Origin: Sinorhizobium alkalisoli
GTDB lineage: Bacteria; Pseudomonadota; Alphaproteobacteria; Rhizobiales; Rhizobiaceae
Length of the DNA: 64,000 nt
Reading direction: 5' to 3'
NCBI RefSeq assembly: GCF_008932245.1
Contig: NZ_CP034909.1
Coordinates: 2,356,001-2,420,000, forward strand
The position numbers and the translations under genes are program-made. Positions 17,328 through 26,898 of this stretch are shown one piece after another; the first letter of the stretch is position 1, and each line of letters starts with the position of its first letter. A model generated the notes under the pieces. It was not told the origin of the DNA. It saw only the letters and a list, made by a program, of their open reading frames with translations, and made no database searches.

Positions 17328-18617
17328 CTATTCCTCTTTGAGACCGTAGAGCTTGTGGCGGAAGGCGGCCTTGTCCTTGAGATATGTGCCCGTCAACGTC
17401 GCAACAACATATTCCCGAAACTTTTCGCTGTAGCCTTCATAAGCGCTGTAGAAGCCCTGCTTGTCGAAAACGAAGCGCGAGACGAAATCGCGCGGGACGA
17501 GTTGTGAAACGAGGCGGTTGACGAGCCACTGGTCCGGGTGATCGGGCGCGGCCCTTACCAGCAGGAAGCGATGTGCCGGGGCGATTTCCTGCATTTTGAC
17601 CGTGCCGGTCGCGGCGATCGCCCGCGACATTTCCTGCAGGAAAGGATAGATGCCGTCCCGCGCTACCAGCGCGGCATTGCGGTGAATCCACGTCTGCAGC
17701 CAGATTCGATCGGCATTGACCAGGTCGGCGTCCGGATCGGCCTCGTTGATCAGCCCGCGAACGGCCATGTCCGCCCGGTGCTGGAACAGGCCGGAGTGCT
17801 CCACCCAGGAGGCCTGCGGCAATTGCAGCCGGTTCGTCGCAGCCAGGAAATCGTAGATGCGCGCATGATCGGAGATCGCGATATAACTCACCTGCCAGGG
17901 CCGCGAGCGACGAAAGCCCGGCGCCGACGGATCGCAGATCACCGTCGTCGTCTTCGCGTCCAGGAAGACATAGACGCCGCCGAAGTGGTTCGCCCAGAAG
18001 GCCTGGTGGCGGAAGATGAGTTGGTCGGGCACCAGTGCATTCTGCCGGATGTCGCCGGTCGTCTGCGCCAGTTCCACCATCCGCCCGAGCATCGCGTCGT
18101 CCGCCCAGGCGTTCGGCACCTTCTTCAAACGGTCGATGAGCTCGCGAAGTTCGGCCGCCTTGCCGAGCATGCCTTCGGCCGAGAGCACCCGGAACCGCAC
18201 CTCGTTGATCGACAAGAGATCGTCGATGTCCTTGACGACGGAGACCGTATCCTCGATCTCTCCATAGAGAGCGTCTTTGATCGTCACCGCGTGGATTGCA
18301 CGGCTGTTTGCATTGAAGAATTCGTGCATCAACGCCGCAGTGTTGGAAAAGCTCGTGTGCACCACCGGCAGCTCCCCCTGCGCCGGCGTCAGGATGATGA
18401 AGCGCCGGTTCACCCGATTGGGATCGAGATAATCCTGGTCCCCCAATTCATAGGCAATCTCCGGCGAGAAGCCGGTCATGTCGATGCTGAAGCGCGGAAG
18501 CGCCGTCGGCCTGAGGCCGAAGCCTTCGAGCGCCTTGTTGTAGCGCGCAATAAGGTGCGGCTCGGAAATATCGAGCAGCCGCCCGTAAATGAGCTCGGCT
18601 TCCAGGAGGCGCTTCAT
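17328..18617 (-). CDS. Conserved protein of unknown function (fourth gene of AAA+ operon)
   Basis: A 429-residue soluble protein of no known activity; it resembles a rhizobial family listed as DUF6638, which I assign tentatively. It has no transmembrane helix or signal peptide. The sequence is acidic and Arg-rich, with recognisable blocks ELIYGRLLDISEPHLIARYNKAL, PEIAYELGDQDYLDPNRVNRRFIIL and WVEHSGLFQHRADMAVRGLI. It lies between the AAA+ ATPase (52 bp) and the DUF2333 gene (3 bp) on the same strand. Co-transcription suggests a partner or substrate adaptor of the ATPase; that is inference. Confidence 0.75.
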   Translation of the reverse strand: MKRLLEAELIYGRLLDISEPHLIARYNKALEGFGLRPTALPRFSIDMTGFSPEIAYELGDQDYLDPNRVNRRFIILTPAQGELPVVHTSFSNTAALMHEFFNANSRAIHAVTIKDALYGEIEDTVSVVKDIDDLLSINEVRFRVLSAEGMLGKAAELRELIDRLKKVPNAWADDAMLGRMVELAQTTGDIRQNALVPDQLIFRHQAFWANHFGGVYVFLDAKTTTVICDPSAPGFRRSRPWQVSYIAISDHARIYDFLAATNRLQLPQASWVEHSGLFQHRADMAVRGLINEADPDADLVNADRIWLQTWIHRNAALVARDGIYPFLQEMSRAIAATGTVKMQEIAPAHRFLLVRAAPDHPDQWLVNRLVSQLVPRDFVSRFVFDKQGFYSAYEGYSEKFREYVVATLTGTYLKDKAAFRHKLYGLKEE

Positions 18618-18669
18618 TGTGGAACGCTCCGCAAGACGCGGACGTCCCGTTCGCTGACCAATGCCGCCA

Positions 18670-20586
18670 TCAACTCTGCCACCTGCCGGCGCGCTTCATT
18701 GCCTCGATCTCGTGGATCGCCTTCTCGCGCTGGCGTTCGCGGCGAATGATGTCGGCGATCGCTGCGTCGTCGGTTTTGTCAGTGTATCGGAATTCGCTGT
18801 CGGCATAGCGGTTGATTTCCTGCAGCACCATGTCGATGGTGATCGGGCCGCGGAGATCCTCGATCATTGCCCTCTTCTCCTCATAGGATTTGTGCATGAA
18901 GGAGGCCGCATCCTCGAACCAGTCGTCCGGCAGTTCGACATCCATCGCCCGCATCTTGATCGCGTCGGTGATGTTCCTGATGGCGCGGCCGGTGAAGCGG
19001 GGTTCGGCCTCCTTTATCCGATGCAGATAGGCACCGACATCGGCAAGCGTGGCGACCTTGCCCCTTTCCTTCTCAAAACGTTCCCAGACGGCGACGAGCC
19101 CATCCTCCTGCGGCCGCGAATGCGCCGCATAAGATTGCGTGACGGCCCGCTTGATCTCCTGGCCGGCATAGAGCTCGTGCTCTCCCAACGGGATCTGATG
19201 GTTGTTGCCGACGAGCAGCGCAAAAATGTCGATGTAGTCCGCCTCCGTCTGCGGCCCGTCGACCAGCCAGCGCGCACCGGCCCGCTGACGCAGCGCATCG
19301 TCGACATTCTCCGGATGGTTCGAAAACATGCCGAAGGTGCAATTGCCGCGAATGACGGTCGAGGCGCCGGCGAAGCTCTCCATTAGAACCGCGGTCACCT
19401 CATGCTGACCGGCCGAGGCGCGGTCGTCGGAACGCTTCGCCGTCACCTGGTCGACATCGTCGATCGTGCCGAAACCGATCGCGCGCGGGTTCATGACGTT
19501 ATTGACGAACTCCTTGCAGTTCTGGCCCGATTTGCCCTGGTATGAGGAAATCTGGTCGACACCGAAGTTCTCGTAATGGAGGGCATAGCCGGCGACGCCG
19601 CAATAGTCGTGCAGCATGCCGGCAAGCATCTGGATCAGGATCGTCTTGCCGGTGCCCGGCATACCGTCGCCGATGAAGGTGAAAAGGAAGCCGCCGAGTT
19701 CGACGAACGGGTTCATCTGCCGGTCGAAGTCATAGGCCACCAGCATTTTGGCAAGCTTCAGCGCCTGATATTTGGCGATGTGGTTGCCGATGATCTCCTC
19801 CGGCTTCTTGAAGGTCATCACAAGCGGCTTGCGCTTCTGCCCGGGCGCGACGTCGAAGCCGTTGAGCGTGAAGTCGTCCTGGTCGAGCCGGATGTGCACA
19901 GTCTCGAAGTTCTGCAATCCCGTGAAGCGCGCCTTGCGGGCGAGCAATCCGTCGATCGCCACGCGTGAAAAGGCGCGGGTTCGGGCCGTCAGGGCAAGCT
20001 CGTCGGGCGCGCCCGCGATGCTGCGGTCGAGCGCCGCCACCATGCTTTTCAAGGCGTCCTGGGGGGTGTCGATAAGAAAGTCCGGCTCGGCGGCATCGTC
20101 GACCGGCTCCCCCTCCCCCTGCAAGGTCGCGCCGAGATAGGCGGCGAGCGTGAAGGCGGCGACATAGGCCGACGCCGCAAGCAGCGCCTTGAACCGCTCC
20201 GCATCCTCCCCGGCGAGCGGTGCAGTCGAATTGCGCGCCTGCAACTGTTCGAGACTCGTCTGCCGCGCGAATACGTCGGCAACCGCCAGCGCCACCTGGA
20301 TGCCGCGGCGGACGCGGTAGAGCACGGCGTGCTGCGCCGGAGAGAGTAGCGGATCTGCGCCGCGGATCGATTGAACGGTGCGGGCAAGCTCGACCTCCCG
20401 CGTGCGGCGCTGGCCGCCCGTCGACACGGTCGAGACGAAGCGGCGCCCGGTACCGGCAAGCGGCGCGCCATTTGGACCATCGACCCGCTCGAGGATGATG
20501 AGCTTGGTGACGAGGCTCTGGGCGATCGCCTGGTGCTTGGCAATGTCGTCCTCGTGGAGCGTCGTCAGGCCCGCGTTCAAAGTCAT
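18670..20586 (-). CDS. AAA+ ATPase (third gene of unknown operon)
   Basis: A 638-residue protein with a roughly 290-residue helical N-terminal region, then one AAA+ module. Walker A is GDGMPGTGKTIL at about 306-317. Walker B is GFGTIDDVDQV at about 369-379, ending in two acidic residues. Sensor 1 lies in TFGMFSNHPENVD, directly followed by RQRAGAR, which can supply the arginine finger. The C-terminal part is charged. No protease or helicase domain is fused. It should remodel a protein or complex at the cost of ATP. Neighbours start 3 bp before and 52 bp after, so this is the motor of the five-gene operon. The target is unknown. Confidence 0.88.
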   Translation of the reverse strand: MTLNAGLTTLHEDDIAKHQAIAQSLVTKLIILERVDGPNGAPLAGTGRRFVSTVSTGGQRRTREVELARTVQSIRGADPLLSPAQHAVLYRVRRGIQVALAVADVFARQTSLEQLQARNSTAPLAGEDAERFKALLAASAYVAAFTLAAYLGATLQGEGEPVDDAAEPDFLIDTPQDALKSMVAALDRSIAGAPDELALTARTRAFSRVAIDGLLARKARFTGLQNFETVHIRLDQDDFTLNGFDVAPGQKRKPLVMTFKKPEEIIGNHIAKYQALKLAKMLVAYDFDRQMNPFVELGGFLFTFIGDGMPGTGKTILIQMLAGMLHDYCGVAGYALHYENFGVDQISSYQGKSGQNCKEFVNNVMNPRAIGFGTIDDVDQVTAKRSDDRASAGQHEVTAVLMESFAGASTVIRGNCTFGMFSNHPENVDDALRQRAGARWLVDGPQTEADYIDIFALLVGNNHQIPLGEHELYAGQEIKRAVTQSYAAHSRPQEDGLVAVWERFEKERGKVATLADVGAYLHRIKEAEPRFTGRAIRNITDAIKMRAMDVELPDDWFEDAASFMHKSYEEKRAMIEDLRGPITIDMVLQEINRYADSEFRYTDKTDDAAIADIIRRERQREKAIHEIEAMKRAGRWQS

Positions 20587-20589
20587 CGC

Positions 20590-21738
20590 TCAAACCTCGC
20601 TCACCACCTGGTTACCGGAAATCACATGTACCTTGTAATCACCGAAAATCCCGGCCGCCTCGCCGGAAGCATAAAGCGCCTGATAGGCGTCATGCGGCAC
20701 CAGCGCATGCTTCTCATAGGCGCTGACCCCCATGCGGGCGGCCTCGAGATTGTCGGTGTCGATATGGAATTCTTCCTGCGCCGGCGTCGAGGACCAGAAG
20801 CCGTGTTTGGCCGGACGCTCCGCCTTGGAATAGACCTCCTGCACCGTCCAGGTCAAAAGCCAGGCATTCTCGGTCCTGCGCACCTTCGAGAGGATTTCGT
20901 TGATCTTCGCGCTGTTCTCGGTGATCCCCGCCGAATAGAACGGCCCAAGCACGATGCGCCGAAGCTGCTTCGGATGCAGTTCCGGAAAATCCCTGTCGAG
21001 CGTCGTGGCGATCGTTGCCGGCGTCAGCGAATAGGCGCTGTGCTTCGAAGCGAAATCGTCGAAGCGGCTGGCAAGCTCCGGATTGAGCAGTCCGCCGACA
21101 GGCAGCGGGATCTCGACGTCGGGATTGAGCTTGCCGTCCCTGGTCACCAGCATTTCGACGATATTTTCCGATGAATCCTCGATCGTCGCCATATAGACCA
21201 TCGGCAGGGTCTGGCTGCCGTCGAATGCGCCCCAGGACACGACGTAATAGGGCCGCATCGTCTTCGGATTGACAGCAACCCGGATCGTCTCCGGCAGGAT
21301 GAAGGGCGAGAAGATATTCCCCTGGCCGATCTGCTCGAGATAAAGCCGCTCGGCCATCCGCGATTGCAGCGCATCGGGAAAGGCCTTGTGCCGCAGGATG
21401 AAATCCACCATTTCCTCGCGCAGCGCATCGGCAGAGGGAATACTCGCCAGCCGCCTGTCGGCGCTCTGGCGGTCATTCTCGAATTCCAGCACGTTCTGGA
21501 ACGTCGGATAGCCGCTCTCCGCACGCGCGATGCGGAACTGCTCGACAAAGCCGATGCGGTTCTCCCAGCAGGTGATCGATGCCTTCAGCCGCGCCAGATA
21601 GGGAACAATGACCTCGCCCACCACCGTATTGCGGTAGAGCGGCGAGTTTCGGTCTCCGAGAAACAGCTCCAGCCCCGCCACCGCAGCCCGGATCGAGGTG
21701 AAGTATTGCCGGACGGACGAGGATATCGCAACGCTCAT
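20590..21738 (-). CDS. Protein of unknown function (second gene of AAA+ operon)
   Basis: A 382-residue soluble protein that I do not recognise. Start 21738 (MSVAISSSVRQYFTSI) has GGGAGGCG upstream. The N-terminal 130 residues are helical (VAGLELFLGDRNSPLYRNTVVGEVIVPYLARLKASI). The middle is more beta-like (IRVAVNPKTMRPYYVVSWGAFDGSQTLPMVYMATIEDS). The C-terminal region again is helical. No catalytic motif or membrane segment is visible. It lies 3 bp before the AAA+ gene and 61 bp after the coiled-coil gene. The tight spacing suggests a complex with the ATPase. Confidence 0.72.
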   Translation of the reverse strand: MSVAISSSVRQYFTSIRAAVAGLELFLGDRNSPLYRNTVVGEVIVPYLARLKASITCWENRIGFVEQFRIARAESGYPTFQNVLEFENDRQSADRRLASIPSADALREEMVDFILRHKAFPDALQSRMAERLYLEQIGQGNIFSPFILPETIRVAVNPKTMRPYYVVSWGAFDGSQTLPMVYMATIEDSSENIVEMLVTRDGKLNPDVEIPLPVGGLLNPELASRFDDFASKHSAYSLTPATIATTLDRDFPELHPKQLRRIVLGPFYSAGITENSAKINEILSKVRRTENAWLLTWTVQEVYSKAERPAKHGFWSSTPAQEEFHIDTDNLEAARMGVSAYEKHALVPHDAYQALYASGEAAGIFGDYKVHVISGNQVVSEV

Positions 21739-21799
21739 CGAACGCCTCCCGCCATCTGCCAAAGGGCGGCCGGAAATCGGATCATCGACGCCTTGCCGA

Positions 21800-22888
21800 T
21801 CACTGCTTCACGTAATCTGCGGCATTGTGCTTTTCCATTACGTCCTGGAAGCGGCGGGCAAAGGCGTCGTCGGCGAGTTTCTTGCGCCGCTGGATATCCT
21901 GTGTCGCCTGCATGTTCTTCTCATGCATTTCGAGCAGGTCGCCGATGTGGCGCTGGGCCGCGGCGCCGATCCCGGCCATGGTTTCCTCGGCGGCGGTGTC
22001 GACCTGGCTGCCGAGCGTGTTGATCTTGTGGGCGACATCCTGCTGCGCCGCGGTCTTCAAGGAATCCTCGAGCGACTTGTAGAGGACGATACGCTGTTCG
22101 GTGTCAATCGTCAGCTTGTTGATTAGCGTGTTCTGCGCCGCGATCTGGTTGTTGAGCGAGTCGACGAAGGTCTGGAACATCGCCGTGTAGCGCTCGAGCG
22201 TCTGGCTCTCGGCAAGCAGTTCCTGCTCCTTGGCCTGCTTCTCGTTGTATTCGGTCGCGAGCCTGGAGCGCTCCGCCTCAAGGTCGGTGCGGGTCCTCTG
22301 GTCGGTCGAGGCGGCGATCCGGTTCTCGATGTCGAGCAGCAGCGGATTGAGTTCCTCGATCCTCTTCTGCGTTTCCTCAAGAGTCGTCATCGTACCTTTG
22401 CGGCGCTCGATTACCTGGATGAGGCTCTGCTCCGAGGTTTTGTAGCGCTGGTCGAGAATCGACTTCTGATCCTTGAGGATGCCGACGATCATATCGGACT
22501 TGGCAAGCAGCTCCTGCAGATTGCCGGCGAGCGACATGTTGCGCACGCGATCGGTACGCATGCGCTGCATCGACTGCTTGGAAAAGATGCCGATGAACTT
22601 CTCGTAGCCGGTATAGCTCTTCATGCTCTCGAATTCGGCGCCAAAGACATTGGTCGCGTCTTCGAGGCCGATGATCAGATCGGCGATATTGGCCTCCATC
22701 ACCTTCTGCTGCTTGATGACGTCCTGGATACGGGCGTTCTCGATGTCGAAATCGACGTCACCGAGCCTGGTGTCGGCCTTGGCGAACTGCTCGAGAACGA
22801 CGCCGGACTGCTCAAGCTTGCCGCGCATCTCGTCGACGACGTTCTTCGTCTTCTCGATCTCGGTGTCAAAATTCTGAAGAGTCGCCAT
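21800..22888 (-). CDS. Coiled-coil protein (first gene of AAA+ operon)
   Basis: A 362-residue protein that is almost entirely helical, with long heptad-like stretches: MATLQNFDTEIEKTKNVVDEM at the start and LEETQKRIEELNPLLLDIENR near residues 170-190. Gln, Glu and Lys are abundant, with no membrane helix. It recalls TelA/KlaA-like or PspA-like coiled-coil proteins in general character, but I cannot place it in a family. It leads the operon behind a predicted promoter at 22961-22989. A scaffold or filament role beside the AAA+ ATPase is the simplest guess. Confidence 0.75.
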   Translation of the reverse strand: MATLQNFDTEIEKTKNVVDEMRGKLEQSGVVLEQFAKADTRLGDVDFDIENARIQDVIKQQKVMEANIADLIIGLEDATNVFGAEFESMKSYTGYEKFIGIFSKQSMQRMRTDRVRNMSLAGNLQELLAKSDMIVGILKDQKSILDQRYKTSEQSLIQVIERRKGTMTTLEETQKRIEELNPLLLDIENRIAASTDQRTRTDLEAERSRLATEYNEKQAKEQELLAESQTLERYTAMFQTFVDSLNNQIAAQNTLINKLTIDTEQRIVLYKSLEDSLKTAAQQDVAHKINTLGSQVDTAAEETMAGIGAAAQRHIGDLLEMHEKNMQATQDIQRRKKLADDAFARRFQDVMEKHNAADYVKQ

Positions 22889-22960
22889 TTTCCGTCCCCT
22901 TGATCCGCACCGACAGGCGCACGTCAGCGGCCCAGATTACTCAGCCATCGATTGCACTTA

Positions 22961-22989
22961 TATAAAGGACGTCCGACAGGCGAGGACAA
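22961..22989 (-). promoter_or_regulatory. Predicted promoter of the AAA+ operon
   Basis: On the minus strand, TTGTCC (22984-22989), a 17-bp spacer and TTTATA (22961-22966; TATATA overlaps). It lies about 72 bp before the coiled-coil gene, between it and tdk. Confidence 0.5.
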
Positions 22990-23007
22990 GACGCGGTTGG
23001 GCTTTTT

Positions 23008-23592
23008 TCACCCCTGCATCCGGTCTTCCCAATGGCGGCGGCAATAGGAGACGTATTTCTCGTTGCCGCCGACGTCGACTTGTGCGCCCTCGCGCACGAC
23101 ATTGCCCTTGCCGTCGAGGCGCACGACCATTGTCGCCTTGCGGCCGCAATGGCAGATCGTGCGTACCTCGCGCAGTTCGTCGGCGATCGCGAGCAGCGCC
23201 ATGGAGCCGGGAAAGAGCTTGCCCTTAAAATCCGTCCTCAAGCCATAGGCCATCACGGGGATGCCGAGACGGTCGGCCACCCTCGCGAGCTGCCAGACCT
23301 GGTTCTCGCCGAGAAACTGCGCCTCATCGACGAATATGCAGGCGATCTCGCCGGAACCGTCGCCGTTCATGCGCTCGACAAGGGCGTAGAGATCCTCAGC
23401 TCGGCGGAACGGGATCGCCTCCGCGTCGAGCCCGATGCGCGAGGCGATCCGGCCGACGCCGGCGCGATCGTCGAAAGCGGCGATCAGCATCACGACGCGC
23501 AGGCCGCGCTCCTGGTAATTGTAGGACGCCTGCAGCAGCAGCGTGCTCTTGCCGGCATTCATCGTCGCGTAGCTGAAATAGAGTTTTGCCAT
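23008..23592 (-). CDS. tdk: Thymidine kinase (type II)
   Basis: A 194-residue thymidine kinase that phosphorylates thymidine with ATP in nucleotide salvage. The P-loop ATMNAGKST is at 9-17, the DEAQF motif (IFVDEAQFL) carries the catalytic acidic residue, and the structural zinc site is formed by CHCG and YCRRHW in the lasso region. It stands upstream of the AAA+ operon on the same strand, with a 119-bp gap containing that operon's promoter, so it is probably a separate unit. Confidence 0.96.
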   Translation of the reverse strand: MAKLYFSYATMNAGKSTLLLQASYNYQERGLRVVMLIAAFDDRAGVGRIASRIGLDAEAIPFRRAEDLYALVERMNGDGSGEIACIFVDEAQFLGENQVWQLARVADRLGIPVMAYGLRTDFKGKLFPGSMALLAIADELREVRTICHCGRKATMVVRLDGKGNVVREGAQVDVGGNEKYVSYCRRHWEDRMQG

Positions 23593-23879
23593 GAGCCCCG
23601 TCTCCGGAATCGCAAGCCGTTACATGACGAGGCGAAGGGCGGAAGGCCAGAGCGCGGGCGACGCGACCCACAGCTTTTCGCGAGGCGCTGCGGACGGTGC
23701 TGGCGCCGGACATGAAATAGCCGCATCGCGCCTTGTTTCGCGGGGATTGCGACATTCCGCGTCGCTCCGTGCATCCCTTCAGCGTATTGAGACAATACAC
23801 TGCCGTGGGCACCAAGGCCTTGAATTCCGGTCCCATTGGTGTTTGGCTAAACAAGAATGGAAGCAGGGGAACGACTACG

Positions 23880-24836
23880 ATGATAAGAAATCTCACTCTC
23901 AAACTCATGCTCGCGGGCAGCGTTTGCGTGGCGGCCCTGACCGCCGGAAACGCTGTCGCGGCGGATCCGGAAAGCTGCAGTCCCGTGCGCTTCTCCGACG
24001 TCGGCTGGACGGACATCACCGCGACGACGGCAACGGCCACGACCATCCTGAAGGCGCTCGGTTACGAGACGGATGTGAAGGTGCTCTCGGTTCCGGTTAC
24101 CTACACGTCGCTGAAGAACAAGGACATCGACGTCTTCCTCGGCAACTGGATGCCGACGATGGAAGGCGATATCGCCCCCTATCGCGAGGATAAGTCGGTC
24201 GAGACCGTGCGCGAGAACCTCGAAGGCGCCAAGTACACGCTTGCGACCAACGCAAAGGGCGCGGAACTCGGTATCAAGGACTTCAAGGACATCGCCGCTG
24301 AGAAGGATGCGCTCGACAGCAAGATCTATGGCATCGAGCCCGGCAATGACGGTAACCGCCTGATCATCGACATGGTCGAGAAGGACACTTTCGGCCTCAA
24401 GGGCTTCGAAGTGGTCGAATCCTCCGAGCAGGGCATGCTGGCGCAGGTCGCCCGCGCCGAGAAGGATGGCGAGCCGATCGTCTTTCTTGGCTGGGAGCCG
24501 CATCCGATGAACGCCAACTTCAAGCTCACCTATCTCTCCGGTGGCGACGACATCTTCGGACCGAACTTCGGCGGAGCCACGGTCTACACCAATGTCCGCG
24601 CCGGCTACACCGAGGAATGCCCGAACGTTGGCGCCCTTCTCAAGAATCTCAAATTCACGCTCGAGATGGAAAACGAGATCATGGGCAAGATCCTGGACGA
24701 CGGCGAAGATCCGGAGAAGGCTGCCTCGGAATGGCTCAAGGCCAATCCCCAGGTCCTCGAGCCATGGCTTGCGGGCGTCACCACCAAGGAGGGCGCCGAC
24801 GGGCTGGCCGCGGTCAAGTCCGAGCTCGGCCTCTGA
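23880..24836 (+). CDS. choX: Choline ABC transporter substrate-binding protein
   Basis: A 318-residue periplasmic binding protein with a signal peptide cleaved near residue 28 (GNAVAA|DPES). It captures choline for the ChoXWV importer. The blocks RFSDVGWTDITATTATATTIL, VFLGNWMPTMEGD and FLGWEPHPMN hold the Trp and Asp residues that form the aromatic choline box in the S. meliloti ChoX structure. The ATG at 23880 has a GCAGGGGA upstream. choW starts about 150 bp later, after a hairpin. In S. meliloti choX is choline-inducible; no operator is certain here. Confidence 0.96.
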   Translation: MIRNLTLKLMLAGSVCVAALTAGNAVAADPESCSPVRFSDVGWTDITATTATATTILKALGYETDVKVLSVPVTYTSLKNKDIDVFLGNWMPTMEGDIAPYREDKSVETVRENLEGAKYTLATNAKGAELGIKDFKDIAAEKDALDSKIYGIEPGNDGNRLIIDMVEKDTFGLKGFEVVESSEQGMLAQVARAEKDGEPIVFLGWEPHPMNANFKLTYLSGGDDIFGPNFGGATVYTNVRAGYTEECPNVGALLKNLKFTLEMENEIMGKILDDGEDPEKAASEWLKANPQVLEPWLAGVTTKEGADGLAAVKSELGL

Positions 24837-24885
24837 CGGCCTGACGCCACGCGCCCCGACGACGTGCATCAGGGGACTGAACGCG

Positions 24886-24919
24886 TGCCGCATGTTTCCG
24901 GAAGCGGATACATGCGGCA
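24886..24919 (+). promoter_or_regulatory. Intra-operon hairpin between choX and choW
   Basis: TGCCGCATGT pairs exactly with ACATGCGGCA across a 14-base loop. There is no U-run. Such hairpins often stabilise the upstream mRNA, which would explain more binding protein than membrane subunits. Confidence 0.5.
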
Positions 24920-24984
24920 GCAGCCTGCCCTTAGCACGGCGCCATGCGATCCTGTTCGACCCCTGACAAGAGGGATTCAATCCC

Positions 24985-25830
24985 GTGGAATTTCTGACTG
25001 ACCATCCCATTCCGATCGGCGGCTGGGCCAAGGCCTTCGTCGACTGGCTGACAACCAATTTCGAGCTGTTTTTCGACCAGCTTGCAAACTTCCTGTCGGC
25101 AATCATCTCCATTCTGCTCTACATCCTCCAGACGCCGCACCCGCTCATCGTCATCGCGATCGTGACCGCGCTTGCCTGGTGGTTCCGCCGCTCGATCGGC
25201 ATCGCGGCCTTCACCTGTCTTGGCCTTCTGCTGATCATCAACCAGGGCTACTGGAAGGAAACCACGGAGACGCTGGCGCTGGTGCTCGCGGCCACCTTCG
25301 TCAGCATGGCCGTTGGGATCCCACTCGGCATCGCCGCGGCGCGGCGTGCCTGGATCTATGCCTTCATGCGCCCGATCCTCGACCTCATGCAGACGATCCC
25401 CACCTTCGTCTACCTGATCCCGGCACTGATCCTGTTCGGTCTTGGGATGGTGCCGGGCCTGATCGCCACGGTCATCTTCGCCATTCCCGCGCCGATCCGC
25501 CTAACCCGCCTCGGCATCATCTCGACGCCGCCCGCGCTGGTCGAGGCCGCCGAATCCTTCGGCGCCACGCCCTGGCAGGTGCTGCGCAAGGTGGAACTGC
25601 CCTTCGCAATGCCGCAGATCATGGCCGGCCTTACCCAGACGATCATGCTCTCGCTTTCGATGGTGGTCATCGCCGCTCTGGTCGGCGCCAACGGCCTCGG
25701 CGTGCCCGTCCTCAGGGCTCTGAACACCGTCAATATCGCCCGGGGCTTCGAGTCCGGACTCTGCATTGTCATCCTCGCAATCGTTCTCGATCGTCTGTTC
25801 CGCTCATCCGATGAAGGAGAAGGCGCATGA
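24985..25830 (+). CDS. choW: Choline ABC transporter permease
   Basis: A 281-residue inner-membrane permease of the proline/glycine-betaine (ProW) type. It has about six or seven helices. The EAA loop that contacts the ATPase is seen in ALVEAAESFGATPWQVLRKVELPFAMPQIMAGL. Start is GTG at 24985, with GAGGGATTC upstream; MEFLTDHPIPIGGW is the expected ChoW N-terminus. It overlaps choV by 4 bp (ATGA), so they are translationally coupled. Confidence 0.95.
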   Translation: MEFLTDHPIPIGGWAKAFVDWLTTNFELFFDQLANFLSAIISILLYILQTPHPLIVIAIVTALAWWFRRSIGIAAFTCLGLLLIINQGYWKETTETLALVLAATFVSMAVGIPLGIAAARRAWIYAFMRPILDLMQTIPTFVYLIPALILFGLGMVPGLIATVIFAIPAPIRLTRLGIISTPPALVEAAESFGATPWQVLRKVELPFAMPQIMAGLTQTIMLSLSMVVIAALVGANGLGVPVLRALNTVNIARGFESGLCIVILAIVLDRLFRSSDEGEGA

Positions 25831-26876
25831 CAGACGCCGTCGTTTTCAAGAATGTCGACATCATCTTCGGCAAGAACCCGCAGGTGGCGCTCGAGATGGT
25901 CGACCAGGGGAAGAGCCGGGACGAGATCGGCGCGGCCTCCGGTCATGTGCTCGGCGTCGCCGGCGCCTCGCTGTCGATTCATGAAGGCGAGATCCTCGTG
26001 CTGATGGGTCTCTCCGGCTCCGGCAAATCGACGCTGCTTCGAGCGGTCAACGGGCTTGCCCCGGTCGTGCGCGGCGAGGTGGAGGTCAAGACGGCGAACG
26101 GCTCGCTCAATCCCTATCGCTGCAATGCCAAGGCGCTTCGCGACTTCCGCATGCATACCGTCTCGATGGTATTCCAGCAGTTCGCGCTTCTGCCCTGGCG
26201 GACGGTGGCCGACAATGTCGGCTTCGGACTCGAACTTGCCGGCGTTCCGGACGGCGAACGCAAGAAGCGCGTCGGCGAGCAGCTCGAACTCGTCAATCTC
26301 AGCGCGTGGGCGGACCGTAAGGTCAACGAGTTGTCCGGCGGCATGCAGCAGCGTGTCGGCCTCGCCCGCGCCTTTGCGACGGGCGCGCCCATTTTGCTGA
26401 TGGATGAGCCGTTCTCCGCGCTCGATCCGCTGATCCGCACGCGCCTGCAGGACGAGCTGCTGGAATTCCAGCGGCGACTGAAGAAGACGATCATCTTCGT
26501 CAGCCACGACCTCGACGAGGCCTTCCGCATCGGCAATCGCATCGCGATCATGGAGGGCGGACGGATCATCCAGTGCGGCACGCCGCAGGAAATCGTGAGG
26601 AACCCGGCAAACCAGTATGTGGCCGACTTCGTCCAACACATGAATCCGATCGCGATGCTGACCGCGAAGGACGTGATGCAGAGCGGCATCGATCGCTCGA
26701 CCGCCGGCGCGGGAGTGACCGCCACCGCCAGGCCCACGACGCCGCTCATCGACATCCTCGACGCCATGTCGCGTCAGCCGGGCAGCATCGGCGTCGTCGA
26801 TAACGGCGCGGTCGTCGGAACCATCGATGCGCAGGACATCGTCGAAGGACTTACCCGCCACCGCAGCAGGGAATGA
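25827..26876 (+). CDS. choV: Choline ABC transporter ATP-binding protein
   Basis: A 349-residue ATPase energising choline import. Walker A is GLSGSGKST (61-69), the Q-loop FQQFALLPW, the signature LSGGMQQR, Walker B ILLMDEPFSALDP and the switch His SHDLDEA. The N-terminal 40 residues (FKNVDIIFGKNPQVALEMVDQGKSRDE, in part) are typical of the ProV/QAT group. A C-terminal tail of about 80 residues may be regulatory. It is the last gene of choXWV, followed by a terminator. Confidence 0.96.
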   Translation: MTDAVVFKNVDIIFGKNPQVALEMVDQGKSRDEIGAASGHVLGVAGASLSIHEGEILVLMGLSGSGKSTLLRAVNGLAPVVRGEVEVKTANGSLNPYRCNAKALRDFRMHTVSMVFQQFALLPWRTVADNVGFGLELAGVPDGERKKRVGEQLELVNLSAWADRKVNELSGGMQQRVGLARAFATGAPILLMDEPFSALDPLIRTRLQDELLEFQRRLKKTIIFVSHDLDEAFRIGNRIAIMEGGRIIQCGTPQEIVRNPANQYVADFVQHMNPIAMLTAKDVMQSGIDRSTAGAGVTATARPTTPLIDILDAMSRQPGSIGVVDNGAVVGTIDAQDIVEGLTRHRSRE

Positions 26877-26898
26877 CGCGGGCGATGCAATGTGTTCG

